Source: Ferroglobus sp.
GTDB taxonomy: Archaea > Halobacteriota > Archaeoglobi > Archaeoglobales > Archaeoglobaceae
NCBI GenBank assembly: GCA_015520115.1
Contig: WAQS01000008.1
Location: forward strand, 1 to 17,505
Direction of reading: 5' to 3'
Length of the DNA: 17,505 bases
The translations under genes were made by a program, and so were the position numbers. Under the pieces are notes generated by a model that was not told the DNA's origin, made no database searches, and saw nothing but the letters and a program-made list of their open reading frames with translations. Below are positions 1 to 7,676 of this stretch, piece after piece. Position 1 is the first letter of the stretch, and each line of letters opens with the position of its first letter.

Positions 1-1
1 G

Positions 2-361
2 CTCATAGTTGGGCACGGAAGCGAGAAATCCCACTACGCCAAAGTGATGGAAATCCACAAGGAAAGGATAGAAAACATGGGGATTTTCGACGAAGTTGGG
101 ATATGCTACGTGGCGAGAAACAGAAAACCGACTCCTGATGAGGCTGTTAAGAGGATGAAAAGCGAGGTGATTTACGTCGTTCCGATCCTCATTTCAAAGG
201 GAATTCACTTCACCGAAGACCTCCCGGCTTTCTTCAATTTTAAACCGGAACAGAGAGAAGGAGAATTTGAAGGAAAAAGGATAGTAATATGCGATCCGAT
301 CGGAGAGGATCGTTTTGTAACCCTCGCAATCGTTAATGCTGTCTTCAAACTCCTTGGGTGA
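2..361 (+). CDS. cbiX: Sirohydrochlorin cobaltochelatase, short form (CbiX), 5'-truncated
   Basis: The open frame runs in from the left edge, so the first few residues are missing. The visible part begins with the VGHGS motif; its His is the metal-chelating residue of the CbiX/CbiK/SirB family. A second conserved His sits in GIHFTEDLP near the middle. The length, about 119 residues plus a few missing, fits the archaeal single-domain CbiXS, which works as a homodimer and inserts cobalt (or another divalent metal) into sirohydrochlorin early in the anaerobic cobalamin pathway. The ATG at 44 is only an internal Met, because the VGHGS motif lies upstream of it. The stop at 359-361 faces the convergent LUD gene with 3 bp between them. 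No other cobalamin gene is visible. Family assignment is firm; the metal used is inferred. Confidence 0.9.
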   Translation, partial: LIVGHGSEKSHYAKVMEIHKERIENMGIFDEVGICYVARNRKPTPDEAVKRMKSEVIYVVPILISKGIHFTEDLPAFFNFKPEQREGEFEGKRIVICDPIGEDRFVTLAIVNAVFKLLG

Positions 362-364
362 TTT

Positions 365-733
365 TTATTCCTCCAAAATTACAGTGAATGTTCTCGGTCC
401 ATGCACGCCAAAGATGAGCTTCCCCTCTATATCTGCGGTCTTGGAGGGAGAACTTGAGGCAAATACGAATTCTCCTTTAGACAAAGCGTGGAAGTAGGCA
501 GAGATAACATCCTTCTTAACATCTTTTTTCCACACCACCGCAACGTGATGCTCTGCCAAAGCAGCTTTTTTTCTCTCCTCCAAACCTACGAAAAAGATTA
601 TTCCGGTGTCTTCAGCTGCACTTGCCGCTTCGCAAACAAAAGCACCCTCAAATTTCTTAGCATCTTCAATTGGATTTTTCGAAAGAATAACTTCCGCTCC
701 GTTTCTTTTCAGAGCTTCTACAAGCTTTTTCAT
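365..733 (-). CDS. Short LUD-domain (LutC/YkgG-like) protein
   Basis: A 122-residue protein ending in a typical LUD (lactate utilization domain) signature: SSSPSKTADIEGKLIFGVHG, then PRTFTVIL, matching the ADIE...GVHGPR pattern of LutC/YkgG proteins. Earlier, AASAAEDTGIIFFVG corresponds to the A-E-T-G-T-l strand of that family. LutC acts with LutA/LutB in lactate oxidation in bacteria, but no LutA or LutB is present here, so a lactate role cannot be claimed. The protein is clearly shorter than the usual LutC of about 200 or more residues and lacks much of the N-terminal part. The ATG at 733 has no Shine-Dalgarno sequence; a weak AT-rich box (GATAAAG, around 760-766) lies about 30 nt upstream, consistent with a leaderless mRNA. 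It converges on cbiX. Confidence 0.72.
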   Translation of the reverse strand: MKKLVEALKRNGAEVILSKNPIEDAKKFEGAFVCEAASAAEDTGIIFFVGLEERKKAALAEHHVAVVWKKDVKKDVISAYFHALSKGEFVFASSSPSKTADIEGKLIFGVHGPRTFTVILEE

Positions 734-851
734 TGAGCGTTTGGCTGAGTGTTAGTGTACTTTATCTTTTCCTTTTTAACACGTTTTTCAACTTTTGAAT
801 TATTTGAGAAGATCTTATTGTTATGATAATTTAATGACTTTCTACAAAATT

Positions 852-860
852 CTTATATAT
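852..860 (+). promoter_or_regulatory. TATA box for the first beta-propeller gene
   Basis: CTTATATAT lies 29 nt before the ATG at 882, the same spacing as other promoters in this window. Transcription would start close to the ATG at 882, which argues against the longer open frame (TTG at 795). Confidence 0.6.
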
Positions 861-881
861 CAGCAATTTTGCAGGTATATA

Positions 882-2495
882 ATGGGAGCTCTAAATTTAC
901 TGAAAAAGTTTAGTGTCGCACACAAGGGGAAAAGGTCTCTGTGGAGATTCGGTAAAATGGTAGTGTCCTTGCAGCTCCCTCTTTTGCTCTTTTTTGGTGG
1001 AGTAGCTACAGCTGACTACGAAGTTGTTGGTGAGATTAGCGAGGCTGCAAACTTAATGCCACTGAAAATTGGCGTGCATCCTATTACCAGGAACGTGTAT
1101 GTTGCAGATGTAGCAAAAGGTACTCTGAAGGTTTTCAACTCCCAAAGTTATGCTCTGATTGCCGAAATCCCTCTGAACGCTGAGGAGGCAAGTGCTGTTG
1201 CCTTTGACGAAGATCGTAACTTTACGTATGTCGCTGGTGTAAAAAACGGAAAACCAAAACTCTGGGTTTTAGACGAGAATAACGGAATAGCTCGGGAAAT
1301 CGAACTGTCAGACGAGTTTTCAAAGGTTTACGATGTAGCCTACAACCCAACTTCGGATAAGATCTACGTTAGTAGTTGGGGTGCCGAAAAATTGTTTGTT
1401 GTTGATGGTAACAGTTACCGCGTCGTCAGTCTGAATACTGGAAACTGCAGAGGAATTGCTGTCGACTCACTTCGTAATAAAGTGTACGTTTCAGTATTGA
1501 GAAGTGCGGAGGAAAACATCGTGTTAATTATCGATGGAGGAAGTGATGCAATTGTTGGAGAAGTCGCTTTGCCAAGAAATTCTATTCCCGCAGGGGTTGA
1601 CGTAGATTCCCTTACTGGAAAAGTATACGTAGTTCTGCAAAGAAATGCGAGCATAGCCGTAGTTAGTGGAGATCGTTTAGAGAAAATTATCTCTCTGGGA
1701 GTCGGTGAAACTTACGAAATCGGAACGCAGAAGATCTGGACTGTTGTGAACATCCCAGAATGCAGGAAAGCTTACGCCCTTCATTTTGATCTTGGATCAC
1801 TTTACGTAATTAACACCGAAACAGACGTTGTTGAAAGGGTTGTAAATGTAGGGAGCACCGCTCTCGGTCTCGGTGTTGGAGAGGGGAAAATTTTCGTAGG
1901 GTACAGTTCAAGCGGTAAAATAGATGTTCTCTCAGCACCCCAGTCGTGTGGGGATAGAACTCCAGATTTAGCAACTAACCCTCCAGACTCTGTAAACGAC
2001 TTGGGGATGTGTCATCTGGTATCGTCTACCCTTCGTGACCGCTCTGGGAATCCTCTGTCCAACATTAGACTATACTTCGAGGTATACTCCTTGGCAACCC
2101 TTGTCAACTACATCAAAGGAAATGTGGTCACTGACGGAGAAGGAAAAGCCATCTTCGCCTACACGGGATTAAAAGAAGGTCGTGATTTGATACACGTTTT
2201 CGCAGATGTCAACAACAACGGGAGATTCGATTCTGGAGAACCCGGATTCAAGGTCTACAAAAACTGGCAAAAAGACTCGGACAGAGATGGAATCCCAGAC
2301 TCTGAGGAGGGACCTTCTGACGGGGATGCCGACGGAGTTCCTAACTACTTGGATAAAGATGCCGACAACGATGGAATTCTTGACATTTACGAAGGCTCCA
2401 CAGACATCGACAACGACGGCGTTCCGAACTATCTCGATCTTGATTCTGACGGTGACGGTATTTTAGATTCGGAGGAAGCTTGGAGAACATCGTGA
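882..2495 (+). CDS. Exported YVTN-type beta-propeller protein with Ig-like and TSP3 repeats, no C-terminal anchor
   Basis: A 537-residue protein. Residues 1-44 hold a basic stretch ([11 protein letters not shown]) and then a hydrophobic segment ending FFGGVATA, a likely signal peptide. Residues 45-350 are repeated strands of the YVTN beta-propeller kind ([29 protein letters not shown]). Residues 355-460 look like an Ig-like domain ([12 protein letters not shown]...[11 protein letters not shown]). Residues 465-537 are thrombospondin type 3-like repeats with DxDxDG calcium loops. It is a close paralog of the next gene and collinear with it, but stops after about four repeats at EEAWRTS and lacks the C-terminal membrane tail. 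The start was chosen from the TATA spacing; the frame is also open from TTG 795 and ATG 834, and an ATG at 957 with GGAG upstream would give a bare 25-residue signal peptide. Likely released outside the cell. Ligand unknown. Confidence 0.8.
   Translation: MGALNLLKKFSVAHKGKRSLWRFGKMVVSLQLPLLLFFGGVATADYEVVGEISEAANLMPLKIGVHPITRNVYVADVAKGTLKVFNSQSYALIAEIPLNAEEASAVAFDEDRNFTYVAGVKNGKPKLWVLDENNGIAREIELSDEFSKVYDVAYNPTSDKIYVSSWGAEKLFVVDGNSYRVVSLNTGNCRGIAVDSLRNKVYVSVLRSAEENIVLIIDGGSDAIVGEVALPRNSIPAGVDVDSLTGKVYVVLQRNASIAVVSGDRLEKIISLGVGETYEIGTQKIWTVVNIPECRKAYALHFDLGSLYVINTETDVVERVVNVGSTALGLGVGEGKIFVGYSSSGKIDVLSAPQSCGDRTPDLATNPPDSVNDLGMCHLVSSTLRDRSGNPLSNIRLYFEVYSLATLVNYIKGNVVTDGEGKAIFAYTGLKEGRDLIHVFADVNNNGRFDSGEPGFKVYKNWQKDSDRDGIPDSEEGPSDGDADGVPNYLDKDADNDGILDIYEGSTDIDNDGVPNYLDLDSDGDGILDSEEAWRTS
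2275..2480 (+). repeat. Thrombospondin type 3-like Ca-binding repeats (first paralog)
   Basis: Protein-level repeats with recurring D-x-D-x-D-G-[IV]-x-[DN] loops, for example [13 protein letters not shown] and [13 protein letters not shown]. Acidic loops of this type bind Ca2+ in the TSP3 family. The array is cut short compared with the next gene. Confidence 0.8.
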
Positions 2496-2499
2496 GGTG
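2494..2499 (+). promoter_or_regulatory. Ribosome binding site GAGGTG overlapping the upstream stop codon
   Basis: GAGGTG begins within the TGA stop of the first propeller gene and lies 6 nt before the ATG at 2506. It fixes the start of the second gene at 2506 rather than the in-frame GTG at 2497, which is part of the SD itself, and suggests translational coupling. Confidence 0.75.
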
Positions 2500-2505
2500 T
2501 TTCTG

Positions 2506-4440
2506 ATGAGATTTTCCTTTCTTATTGGGTTAGTTTTCCTTTCAGCTCTTGTAGGATTAGCATCGGCATCTTATGAAGTAGTCGGAGAAATAAGTGATGC
2601 TTCGGACTACATGCCCTCAAAAATTGGAGTACATCCCAATACTGGACAAATTTACGTTGCCGACAGGGTAAACGGTAGAATAAAAGTGTTCGACAATCAA
2701 AGTTACGATCTCGTTGCTGAAATTAATTTAAATGGGGAGAGTACTAAAGCGGTAGCTTTCAACCCATCCGCCAATCTTACGTATGTTGTAGGGAGAAGCG
2801 ATGGGAAGCCAAAATTATGGGTTTTGGATAGAGGACTCAGAGTTGTAAGTGAAGTTGAACTGACGGGTGAAGATAGTCATGTCTACGATGCCGCTTTCAA
2901 TCCGATATCAGACAAAATTTACATAACAAGCTGGGGAGCCGGAAAGTTGTTTGTCGTGGATGCTCAAAGTTATAACGTCAAGCAGCTGGATTTGGGCAAT
3001 TGTAGAGGAGTTGCGGTTGATTTAAATGCGAATAGAGTGTATGTATCAGTTCTAAAAAGTTATTCAGAGAACTACGTAGTTGTTTTGGACGGGAACACGG
3101 ACGCTATTATTGGAAGGATTTCGCTACCTAACGGATCAGCTCCAGCGGGTGTTGCAGTGGTGGAAAATAAGGTGTACGTAGCTTTGCAGGGGTTGAGCAA
3201 GCTGGCTGTGATAGACGGAAGCGACCTCCTAAAGATAATCGATTTGGGCATCGGTGAAGCCTACGAAATAGGAACGCAGAAAATATGGAGTGTCGCTGTA
3301 ATGCCAAACTGTGGAAAAGTTTACGTTTTGCATTTTGACCTCGGAGCGCTGTACGTTATAGACGTCGCATCTGATTCCGTCGAGAATGTCGTCTCAGTTG
3401 AAAAATATGCACTTGGTCTGGGAGTAGATTCAAGTAAGATTTACGTGGGTTATTCCGTTCAGGAAAAGATAGACGTTCTTCTTGCTCCAACTTCTTGTGC
3501 GGATTTCACGGGCTTTTCAGCTTCTCCACCAAACTCCACAAACGTTGAAAGTGGTTGTCATCAGATAATTTTCACCTTCTATGATGCTTCTGGAAATCCA
3601 GTCGAGGACGTTCCTGTAGTCATGAAAGTTTTTGGAGCTGACACACTGATGCAGAGAGCTCTCACAAACGAAGAGGGATTGGCGATACTCTCTTATTGCA
3701 GAACCAAAGCGGGAATAGATACGATCCAAGTGTTTGCAGATTTGAACGATAATGGAGAACGAGATCCCGAAGAGCCATCCAAAACTCTTTCAAAAACGTG
3801 GGTAAGTGATAAAGACGGAGATGGAATACCGGACGATAAAGAGAGTTTTGGAGATTCCGACAGAGATGGAACCCCGGATTATCTCGATGTAGATTCGGAT
3901 AACGACGGAATTCTGGACGAAGAGGAGGGAACGATGGATTTAGATGGGGATGGTGTTCCAAATTGCCTGGACGAGGATTCTGATAATGACGGAATTCCTG
4001 ACGGGAAAGAGGGGTTAAGAGATTCCGACGGAGACGGTTTTCCAGACTTCCTGGATTCAGACAGTTTTGGAGGAGGGGAGAGAAAAGTTTTCAGCGATTC
4101 AGACAACGATGGTATCCTCGACTTTTTGGACGACGATTCGGATAACGACGGGATGTCCGACGGTTGGGAAAAAGACAACAACCTTGATCCAAGAGATGCG
4201 AGAGATGCCGAAAACGATAACGATGACGACGGTTTATCCAACTTTGACGAATACAGGTTCGGGACAGATCCAAATGATCCAGACAGTGACGGAGACGGAG
4301 TTTCAGATGGAGAAGAAGTTAAAAAAGGCTCTGACCCGAAAGATTCCAGCGATAATATTTCAGTTCCCGATTTAACTCCGCTTGGACTTTCGTTGCTCGT
4401 AGCTTTAATACTCGCTCTTGTTGCATTAATGAGGAAGTGA
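2506..4440 (+). CDS. Exported YVTN-type beta-propeller protein with long TSP3 array and C-terminal membrane/sorting tail
   Basis: A 644-residue protein. Residues 1-22 are a compact signal peptide ([20 protein letters not shown]). Residues 23-325 form a YVTN-type beta-propeller ([29 protein letters not shown]). About 330-425 is an Ig-like domain. About 432-615 is a long array of DSDNDGI-type thrombospondin type 3 calcium loops, interrupted by a Gly/Ser-rich patch (DSFGGGERK). The C-terminus is VPDLTPLG, about 17 hydrophobic residues, then MRK: a short motif, membrane span and basic end like archaeosortase-type sorting tails. It follows its paralog by 10 bp with a perfect SD overlapping the previous stop, so the two are co-transcribed. 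Cysteines in NCRG, the CGKVYVL strand and before the Ig-like domain are shared with the paralog. Probably displayed on the cell surface, calcium-stabilised; function unknown. Confidence 0.85.
   Translation: MRFSFLIGLVFLSALVGLASASYEVVGEISDASDYMPSKIGVHPNTGQIYVADRVNGRIKVFDNQSYDLVAEINLNGESTKAVAFNPSANLTYVVGRSDGKPKLWVLDRGLRVVSEVELTGEDSHVYDAAFNPISDKIYITSWGAGKLFVVDAQSYNVKQLDLGNCRGVAVDLNANRVYVSVLKSYSENYVVVLDGNTDAIIGRISLPNGSAPAGVAVVENKVYVALQGLSKLAVIDGSDLLKIIDLGIGEAYEIGTQKIWSVAVMPNCGKVYVLHFDLGALYVIDVASDSVENVVSVEKYALGLGVDSSKIYVGYSVQEKIDVLLAPTSCADFTGFSASPPNSTNVESGCHQIIFTFYDASGNPVEDVPVVMKVFGADTLMQRALTNEEGLAILSYCRTKAGIDTIQVFADLNDNGERDPEEPSKTLSKTWVSDKDGDGIPDDKESFGDSDRDGTPDYLDVDSDNDGILDEEEGTMDLDGDGVPNCLDEDSDNDGIPDGKEGLRDSDGDGFPDFLDSDSFGGGERKVFSDSDNDGILDFLDDDSDNDGMSDGWEKDNNLDPRDARDAENDNDDDGLSNFDEYRFGTDPNDPDSDGDGVSDGEEVKKGSDPKDSSDNISVPDLTPLGLSLLVALILALVALMRK
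3808..4353 (+). repeat. Thrombospondin type 3-like Ca-binding repeats (second paralog)
   Basis: Many successive D-x-D-x-D-G loops ([45 protein letters not shown] and so on) at the protein level, with a Gly-rich break around 4060-4085. The composition also creates long spurious open frames on the minus strand here. Confidence 0.85.
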
Positions 4441-4462
4441 AAAGTAGGATTAAAAGTTAAAA

Positions 4463-4471
4463 TTTTTTTTT
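4463..4471 (+). terminator. Oligo-T terminator after the propeller operon
   Basis: A run of nine T residues begins 23 nt after the stop at 4440, the usual intrinsic signal for archaeal RNA polymerase. Read on the other strand, the adjacent AAAATTTT/A-run region could also end PAN transcripts arriving from the right. Confidence 0.6.
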
Positions 4472-4494
4472 ATGTGTGGTGGAGGTTCCGGAGT

Positions 4495-5697
4495 TCAGAC
4501 GAACATAACGCCCTTCACTTCGAAATTAACTGGTTTCATGCCCTTCTTCATGACCTTTTCTATCGCTTTGAGGAAGTCCTCCATCGTAACTTTCGTTCTC
4601 TCGTTCTTTATCGCATACATACCGGCTTCAGTTACTATCGCCTTTATATCAGCTCCGCTCGCACCTTCCGTAAGTCTTACGAGCTCTTTGAAGTCGACAT
4701 CTTCAGCGAGCTTCATATTTCTCGTGTGGATCTTGAATATCTGCAACCTCCCCTCTTCGTTTGGCAGCGGAACTTCTATTATCCTGTCGAACCTTCCCGG
4801 ACGTAATATTGCCGGATCGAGAATGTCAATTCTGTTCGTTGCTCCTATGATCTTCACGTCTCCTCTCGGGTTGAATCCGTCCATCTCAGCTAAGAGCTGC
4901 ATCAAGGTCCTTTGCACTTCTCTGTCTCCGCTTGTATCTCCAGCCGTTCTTCTTGCTGCAATCGCATCAAGTTCGTCAATGAATATTATGCTCGGTGCTT
5001 TTTCTCTTGCCAACTGGAAAACTTCCCTGACGAGCCTTGCTCCTTCTCCGATGTACTTCTGGACGAACTCGCTTCCCACGACTCTAATGAAGGTTGCGTT
5101 GGTCTCCGTTGCAACAGCTTTGGCAAGCAGAGTTTTGCCCGTTCCCGGAGGACCGTAAAGGAGTACTCCTTTCGGAGGTTCTATGCCAATCTCCTCGAAG
5201 AGATGCGGTTTGAGGAGGGGTAGCTCTATAGCCTCTCTAATCTCTTCTATCTGCTTTTCGAGACCGCCAATATCCGTATACCTAACATTCGGCTTTTCGT
5301 CAACTTCAAAAGCGTAAACCATCGGGTCTTTAGATTGAGGGAGAACACTAACTATTGCGAGAGTCTGCTGATTTAAAGCCACTCTCGCTCCGGGCTTTAA
5401 ATCAGCAGGATTAACGTAAGTTGAAGCGTGAACGACAAATTTGGGACCAGTAGAGCTTTTAACTATAACTCTCCCATCTTCAAGGACGTCTGAGACTGTT
5501 CCGACAAGCAACGGAGGAGATCTTAACCTTTCTATCTCGCTTCTCAACCTTCTAACTTCCCTCTCATACCTAATCCTTTCAGATTCAACGTACCTCTTCT
5601 CATCCTCAAGTCTTCTGTAAAGTTCCTTTAACCTTTCGTACTCCTCTTCAAGCTGCCTCAATCTTTGCATCAGATATTCCATGGTTTCCGAAGACAT
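4495..5697 (-). CDS. pan: Proteasome-activating nucleotidase (PAN), AAA+ ATPase
   Basis: PAN forms a hexameric ring that unfolds proteins and feeds them to the archaeal 20S proteasome. The 400-residue protein has an N-terminal coiled coil (about 6-61), an OB domain (about 65-130) and an AAA+ domain with Walker A GPPGTGKT (182-189), pore loop KYIGEG (about 214-219), Walker B IIFIDELD (237-244) and second-region-of-homology arginines in LRPGRFDR (about 298-305). It ends MFV, a hydrophobic-Phe-X version of the HbYX proteasome-docking motif. The open frame extends to a TTG at 5730, but I chose ATG 5697: it has AAGGTG 5 nt upstream, the N-terminus then aligns with the Archaeoglobus PAN I remember, and both candidate TATA boxes lie upstream of it. 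Divergent from the MBF1 gene; convergent with the propeller operon. Confidence 0.95.
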   Translation of the reverse strand: MSSETMEYLMQRLRQLEEEYERLKELYRRLEDEKRYVESERIRYEREVRRLRSEIERLRSPPLLVGTVSDVLEDGRVIVKSSTGPKFVVHASTYVNPADLKPGARVALNQQTLAIVSVLPQSKDPMVYAFEVDEKPNVRYTDIGGLEKQIEEIREAIELPLLKPHLFEEIGIEPPKGVLLYGPPGTGKTLLAKAVATETNATFIRVVGSEFVQKYIGEGARLVREVFQLAREKAPSIIFIDELDAIAARRTAGDTSGDREVQRTLMQLLAEMDGFNPRGDVKIIGATNRIDILDPAILRPGRFDRIIEVPLPNEEGRLQIFKIHTRNMKLAEDVDFKELVRLTEGASGADIKAIVTEAGMYAIKNERTKVTMEDFLKAIEKVMKKGMKPVNFEVKGVMFV

Positions 5698-5733
5698 ATC
5701 AACACCTTCGCTCAACTCCGGAACCTCCAAAAT

Positions 5734-5762
5734 ACTATATATGCAAACTACTATAAGTAGTT
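5734..5762. promoter_or_regulatory. Divergent PAN/MBF1 promoter with inverted repeat
   Basis: For MBF1, CTATATAT (5735-5742) lies about 43 nt before its ATG and leaves a short leader with GGAGGT (5766-5771). For PAN, CTTATAG (minus strand, 5751-5757) or CATATATAG (5735-5743) can serve as TATA. A perfect inverted repeat AACTAC-N5-GTAGTT (5746-5762) brackets the PAN box TATAA and lies just upstream of the MBF1 start region, so it is a candidate operator. Confidence 0.55.
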
Positions 5763-5777
5763 ATTGGAGGTTTCACG

Positions 5778-6239
5778 ATGCAATGCGAAATATGCGGGAG
5801 AGAAATCCACGGAAGGGGGCACACGATTGTTGTTGAAGGAAGCGAAATGACCGTTTGCTCTCTTTGTAAAGACTACGGAGAAGAGAAATCAACGGTAGTT
5901 CAGCACGGAATTGTTAAAGTCGTGAAAAAGGAAAAGAAAGTGAAGCCGATAGAATTTACGGAGGAACTTGTGGAAAATTACAACGAAATAATTAAAAGGG
6001 AGAGAGAAAAAAGAGGCTGGAGTCAGGAGGAATTAGCAAAGAAGATTCAGGAAAAAGCTTCTTTAATTAGGAAAATAGAGAACAAGGAAATTACTCCAGA
6101 GCCAGAAGTTGTAGAAAAGCTTGAAAGAACTCTCGGAGTGAAGTTGAGGGAAAAAGTTGAGGAGGTAAAGATTCAGGGAAGAAAACTTGAAAATCTAACC
6201 CTTGGTGATGTTGTGATAATCAGGAAAAAGAAGAAATAA
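5778..6239 (+). CDS. mbf1: Archaeal multiprotein bridging factor 1 (MBF1) homolog
   Basis: A 153-residue protein with the archaeal MBF1 layout: an N-terminal zinc ribbon with CEIC (Cys3, Cys6) and CSLC (Cys27, Cys30), a basic linker rich in KKEKK, and a Cro/C1-type helix-turn-helix at about 67-125 (REKRGWSQEELAKKI, then a recognition helix in ASLIRKIENKEI). It ends in a Lys-rich tail. In eukaryotes MBF1 bridges activators and TBP; in archaea it is ribosome-associated and its role is less settled, with evidence pointing to translation. Start ATG 5778 has GGAGGT 6 nt upstream. Its 3' end overlaps the convergent cysS gene by 20 bp, so the two coding ends are antisense to each other. It shares a promoter region with PAN. 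Confidence 0.92.
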   Translation: MQCEICGREIHGRGHTIVVEGSEMTVCSLCKDYGEEKSTVVQHGIVKVVKKEKKVKPIEFTEELVENYNEIIKREREKRGWSQEELAKKIQEKASLIRKIENKEITPEPEVVEKLERTLGVKLREKVEEVKIQGRKLENLTLGDVVIIRKKKK

Positions 6240-7623
6240 ACCACCTCGTTCCTTTTTTTGTGTCCACAAGGTAAATTCCCCTTTCTTTGAACTTTTCTCG
6301 TATTTTATCTGCTTTGTCAAAATCCCTCTCCTTCCTCGCGAGCTCTCTTTCTTTAATCAGCCTAACGTCATCCTCGCTCAGCACCGGCACCCTCGTGTAC
6401 TTTTCGAATATTCCGAAAATGTATCCCATGGTTTTCAGCTCTTCAAACGCTTTTTCAAGAGATTCCAAGTTTGCGTTGAAAAGATTCTTGTTGATTTCTG
6501 CCGCAAATTCGTGCATCACAGCTATGGCTTTCGGTGTATTCATGTCGTTTTCCAGGGCACTCACAAACTCTCTCATGTAGCTTTTTAAACTTCCCTCCCT
6601 CTTCTCCCCGAAGGTCTTCAAATAAGCTATCTCCATGTCCAAGTTTCTGAGGGTGTTTAAGAGATACTCGTAACTCTTTTTAGACCTTTCAATTGCTTTT
6701 TCACTGTAATCGAGGGGAGATTTGTAGTGTGCCGAAAGAAGGAAGAACCTCACTACTTCTCCACCGTACTTGTTCACGACATCCCTTATCCTCACTATGT
6801 TCCCCAAGCTCTTGCTCATCTTTTCCCCGTTTATCGTTACGAAGTTGTTGTGTATCCAGTACCTTACCGGCTCAACTCCGAAGAGAGCGTAGCTTTGAGC
6901 CCTTTCATTTTCGTGGTGAGGAAAAATTAAATCCATCCCCCCTCCGTGGATGTCAAAAGGAACTCCAAGCAGTTCCGAAGACATCACGCTGCACTCGATG
7001 TGCCATCCCGGTCTTCCCTTTCCCCAAGGGGAGTCATAAACAGATTTTGCTTTAAAGTCTTCCTCCTTTGCGGATTTCCACAGGGCAAAATCCTTCACAT
7101 CTTTCTTTCTCTCGTCGGGCTCTATTCTGTGACGGTTCAACTCTTCCACAGAGTAACCAGAGAGTTCTCCGTACCTCTCAAAGCTGGGAACGTGAAAGTA
7201 CACGTCTTTTCCGTACTTGTCTTCAACCTCGTAGGCGTAGCCTTTCTCAATAAGAGCTTTTACGAATTCAATAATCTTCGGAATGAAATCCGTTACTTTA
7301 GGGTGCAGTCCTCTTTTGTAATTGAGCGCTTCGGCATCTTTCCAAAATTCTGAAATAAAGAATTCAGAAACTTCTTTAGCAGTTTTTCCAAGTTCTATAG
7401 CCCTTCTTATTATTTTGTCGTCAACGTCAGTAAAGTTTTGTACAAAGATTACTTTGTGTCCTTTAAATTCCAGAAATCTTCTTAGGGTGTCGAAAAAAAC
7501 GAGATTTCTCCCGTGACCGATATGGGAGTAATCATAAGCGGTTATCCCGCAAACGTACATTCTCACAGTTTTATCAAGCTTTAATTCAACGATTTTTTTG
7601 CTCATAGTGTCGTAAATCTTCAT
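6220..7623 (-). CDS. cysS: Cysteinyl-tRNA synthetase
   Basis: Class I synthetase that charges tRNA-Cys, 467 residues, a normal length for the family. The signature HIGH is at 34-37 and KMSKS at 268-272. Expected zinc ligands are in place: Cys25 (YVCG), Cys211 (HIECS), and His236 and Glu240 in HHENE. GGGMDLIFPHHENE is the family hallmark. Having a standard CysRS suggests the organism does not depend only on the SepRS/SepCysS route, though Archaeoglobus relatives may have both. ATG 7623 has no clear SD; an AT-rich box (around 7642-7653) lies about 30 nt upstream. The last codons overlap the 3' end of the convergent MBF1 gene. Confidence 0.96.
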   Translation of the reverse strand: MKIYDTMSKKIVELKLDKTVRMYVCGITAYDYSHIGHGRNLVFFDTLRRFLEFKGHKVIFVQNFTDVDDKIIRRAIELGKTAKEVSEFFISEFWKDAEALNYKRGLHPKVTDFIPKIIEFVKALIEKGYAYEVEDKYGKDVYFHVPSFERYGELSGYSVEELNRHRIEPDERKKDVKDFALWKSAKEEDFKAKSVYDSPWGKGRPGWHIECSVMSSELLGVPFDIHGGGMDLIFPHHENERAQSYALFGVEPVRYWIHNNFVTINGEKMSKSLGNIVRIRDVVNKYGGEVVRFFLLSAHYKSPLDYSEKAIERSKKSYEYLLNTLRNLDMEIAYLKTFGEKREGSLKSYMREFVSALENDMNTPKAIAVMHEFAAEINKNLFNANLESLEKAFEELKTMGYIFGIFEKYTRVPVLSEDDVRLIKERELARKERDFDKADKIREKFKERGIYLVDTKKGTRWFISSFS

Positions 7624-7676
7624 AAAGCTATAGAGATCACTAAATTTTTTAACTCTTTTTGAAAGAGGATAAGTAG

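Noticed and set aside
795..881. Longer start (TTG 795 or ATG 834) for the first propeller gene
   Set aside because: It would place the start upstream of the TATA box at 852-860, has no SD, and adds a segment unlike a signal peptide.
3662..4241. Minus-strand open frames of about 100-120 codons opposite the second TSP3 array
   Set aside because: They arise from the repeated GAT/GAC-rich codons of the TSP3 loops, are Ser/Pro-rich and lack start signals.
4472..5158. A 228-codon plus-strand open frame
   Set aside because: Antisense shadow of the PAN gene, whose protein is fully recognisable.
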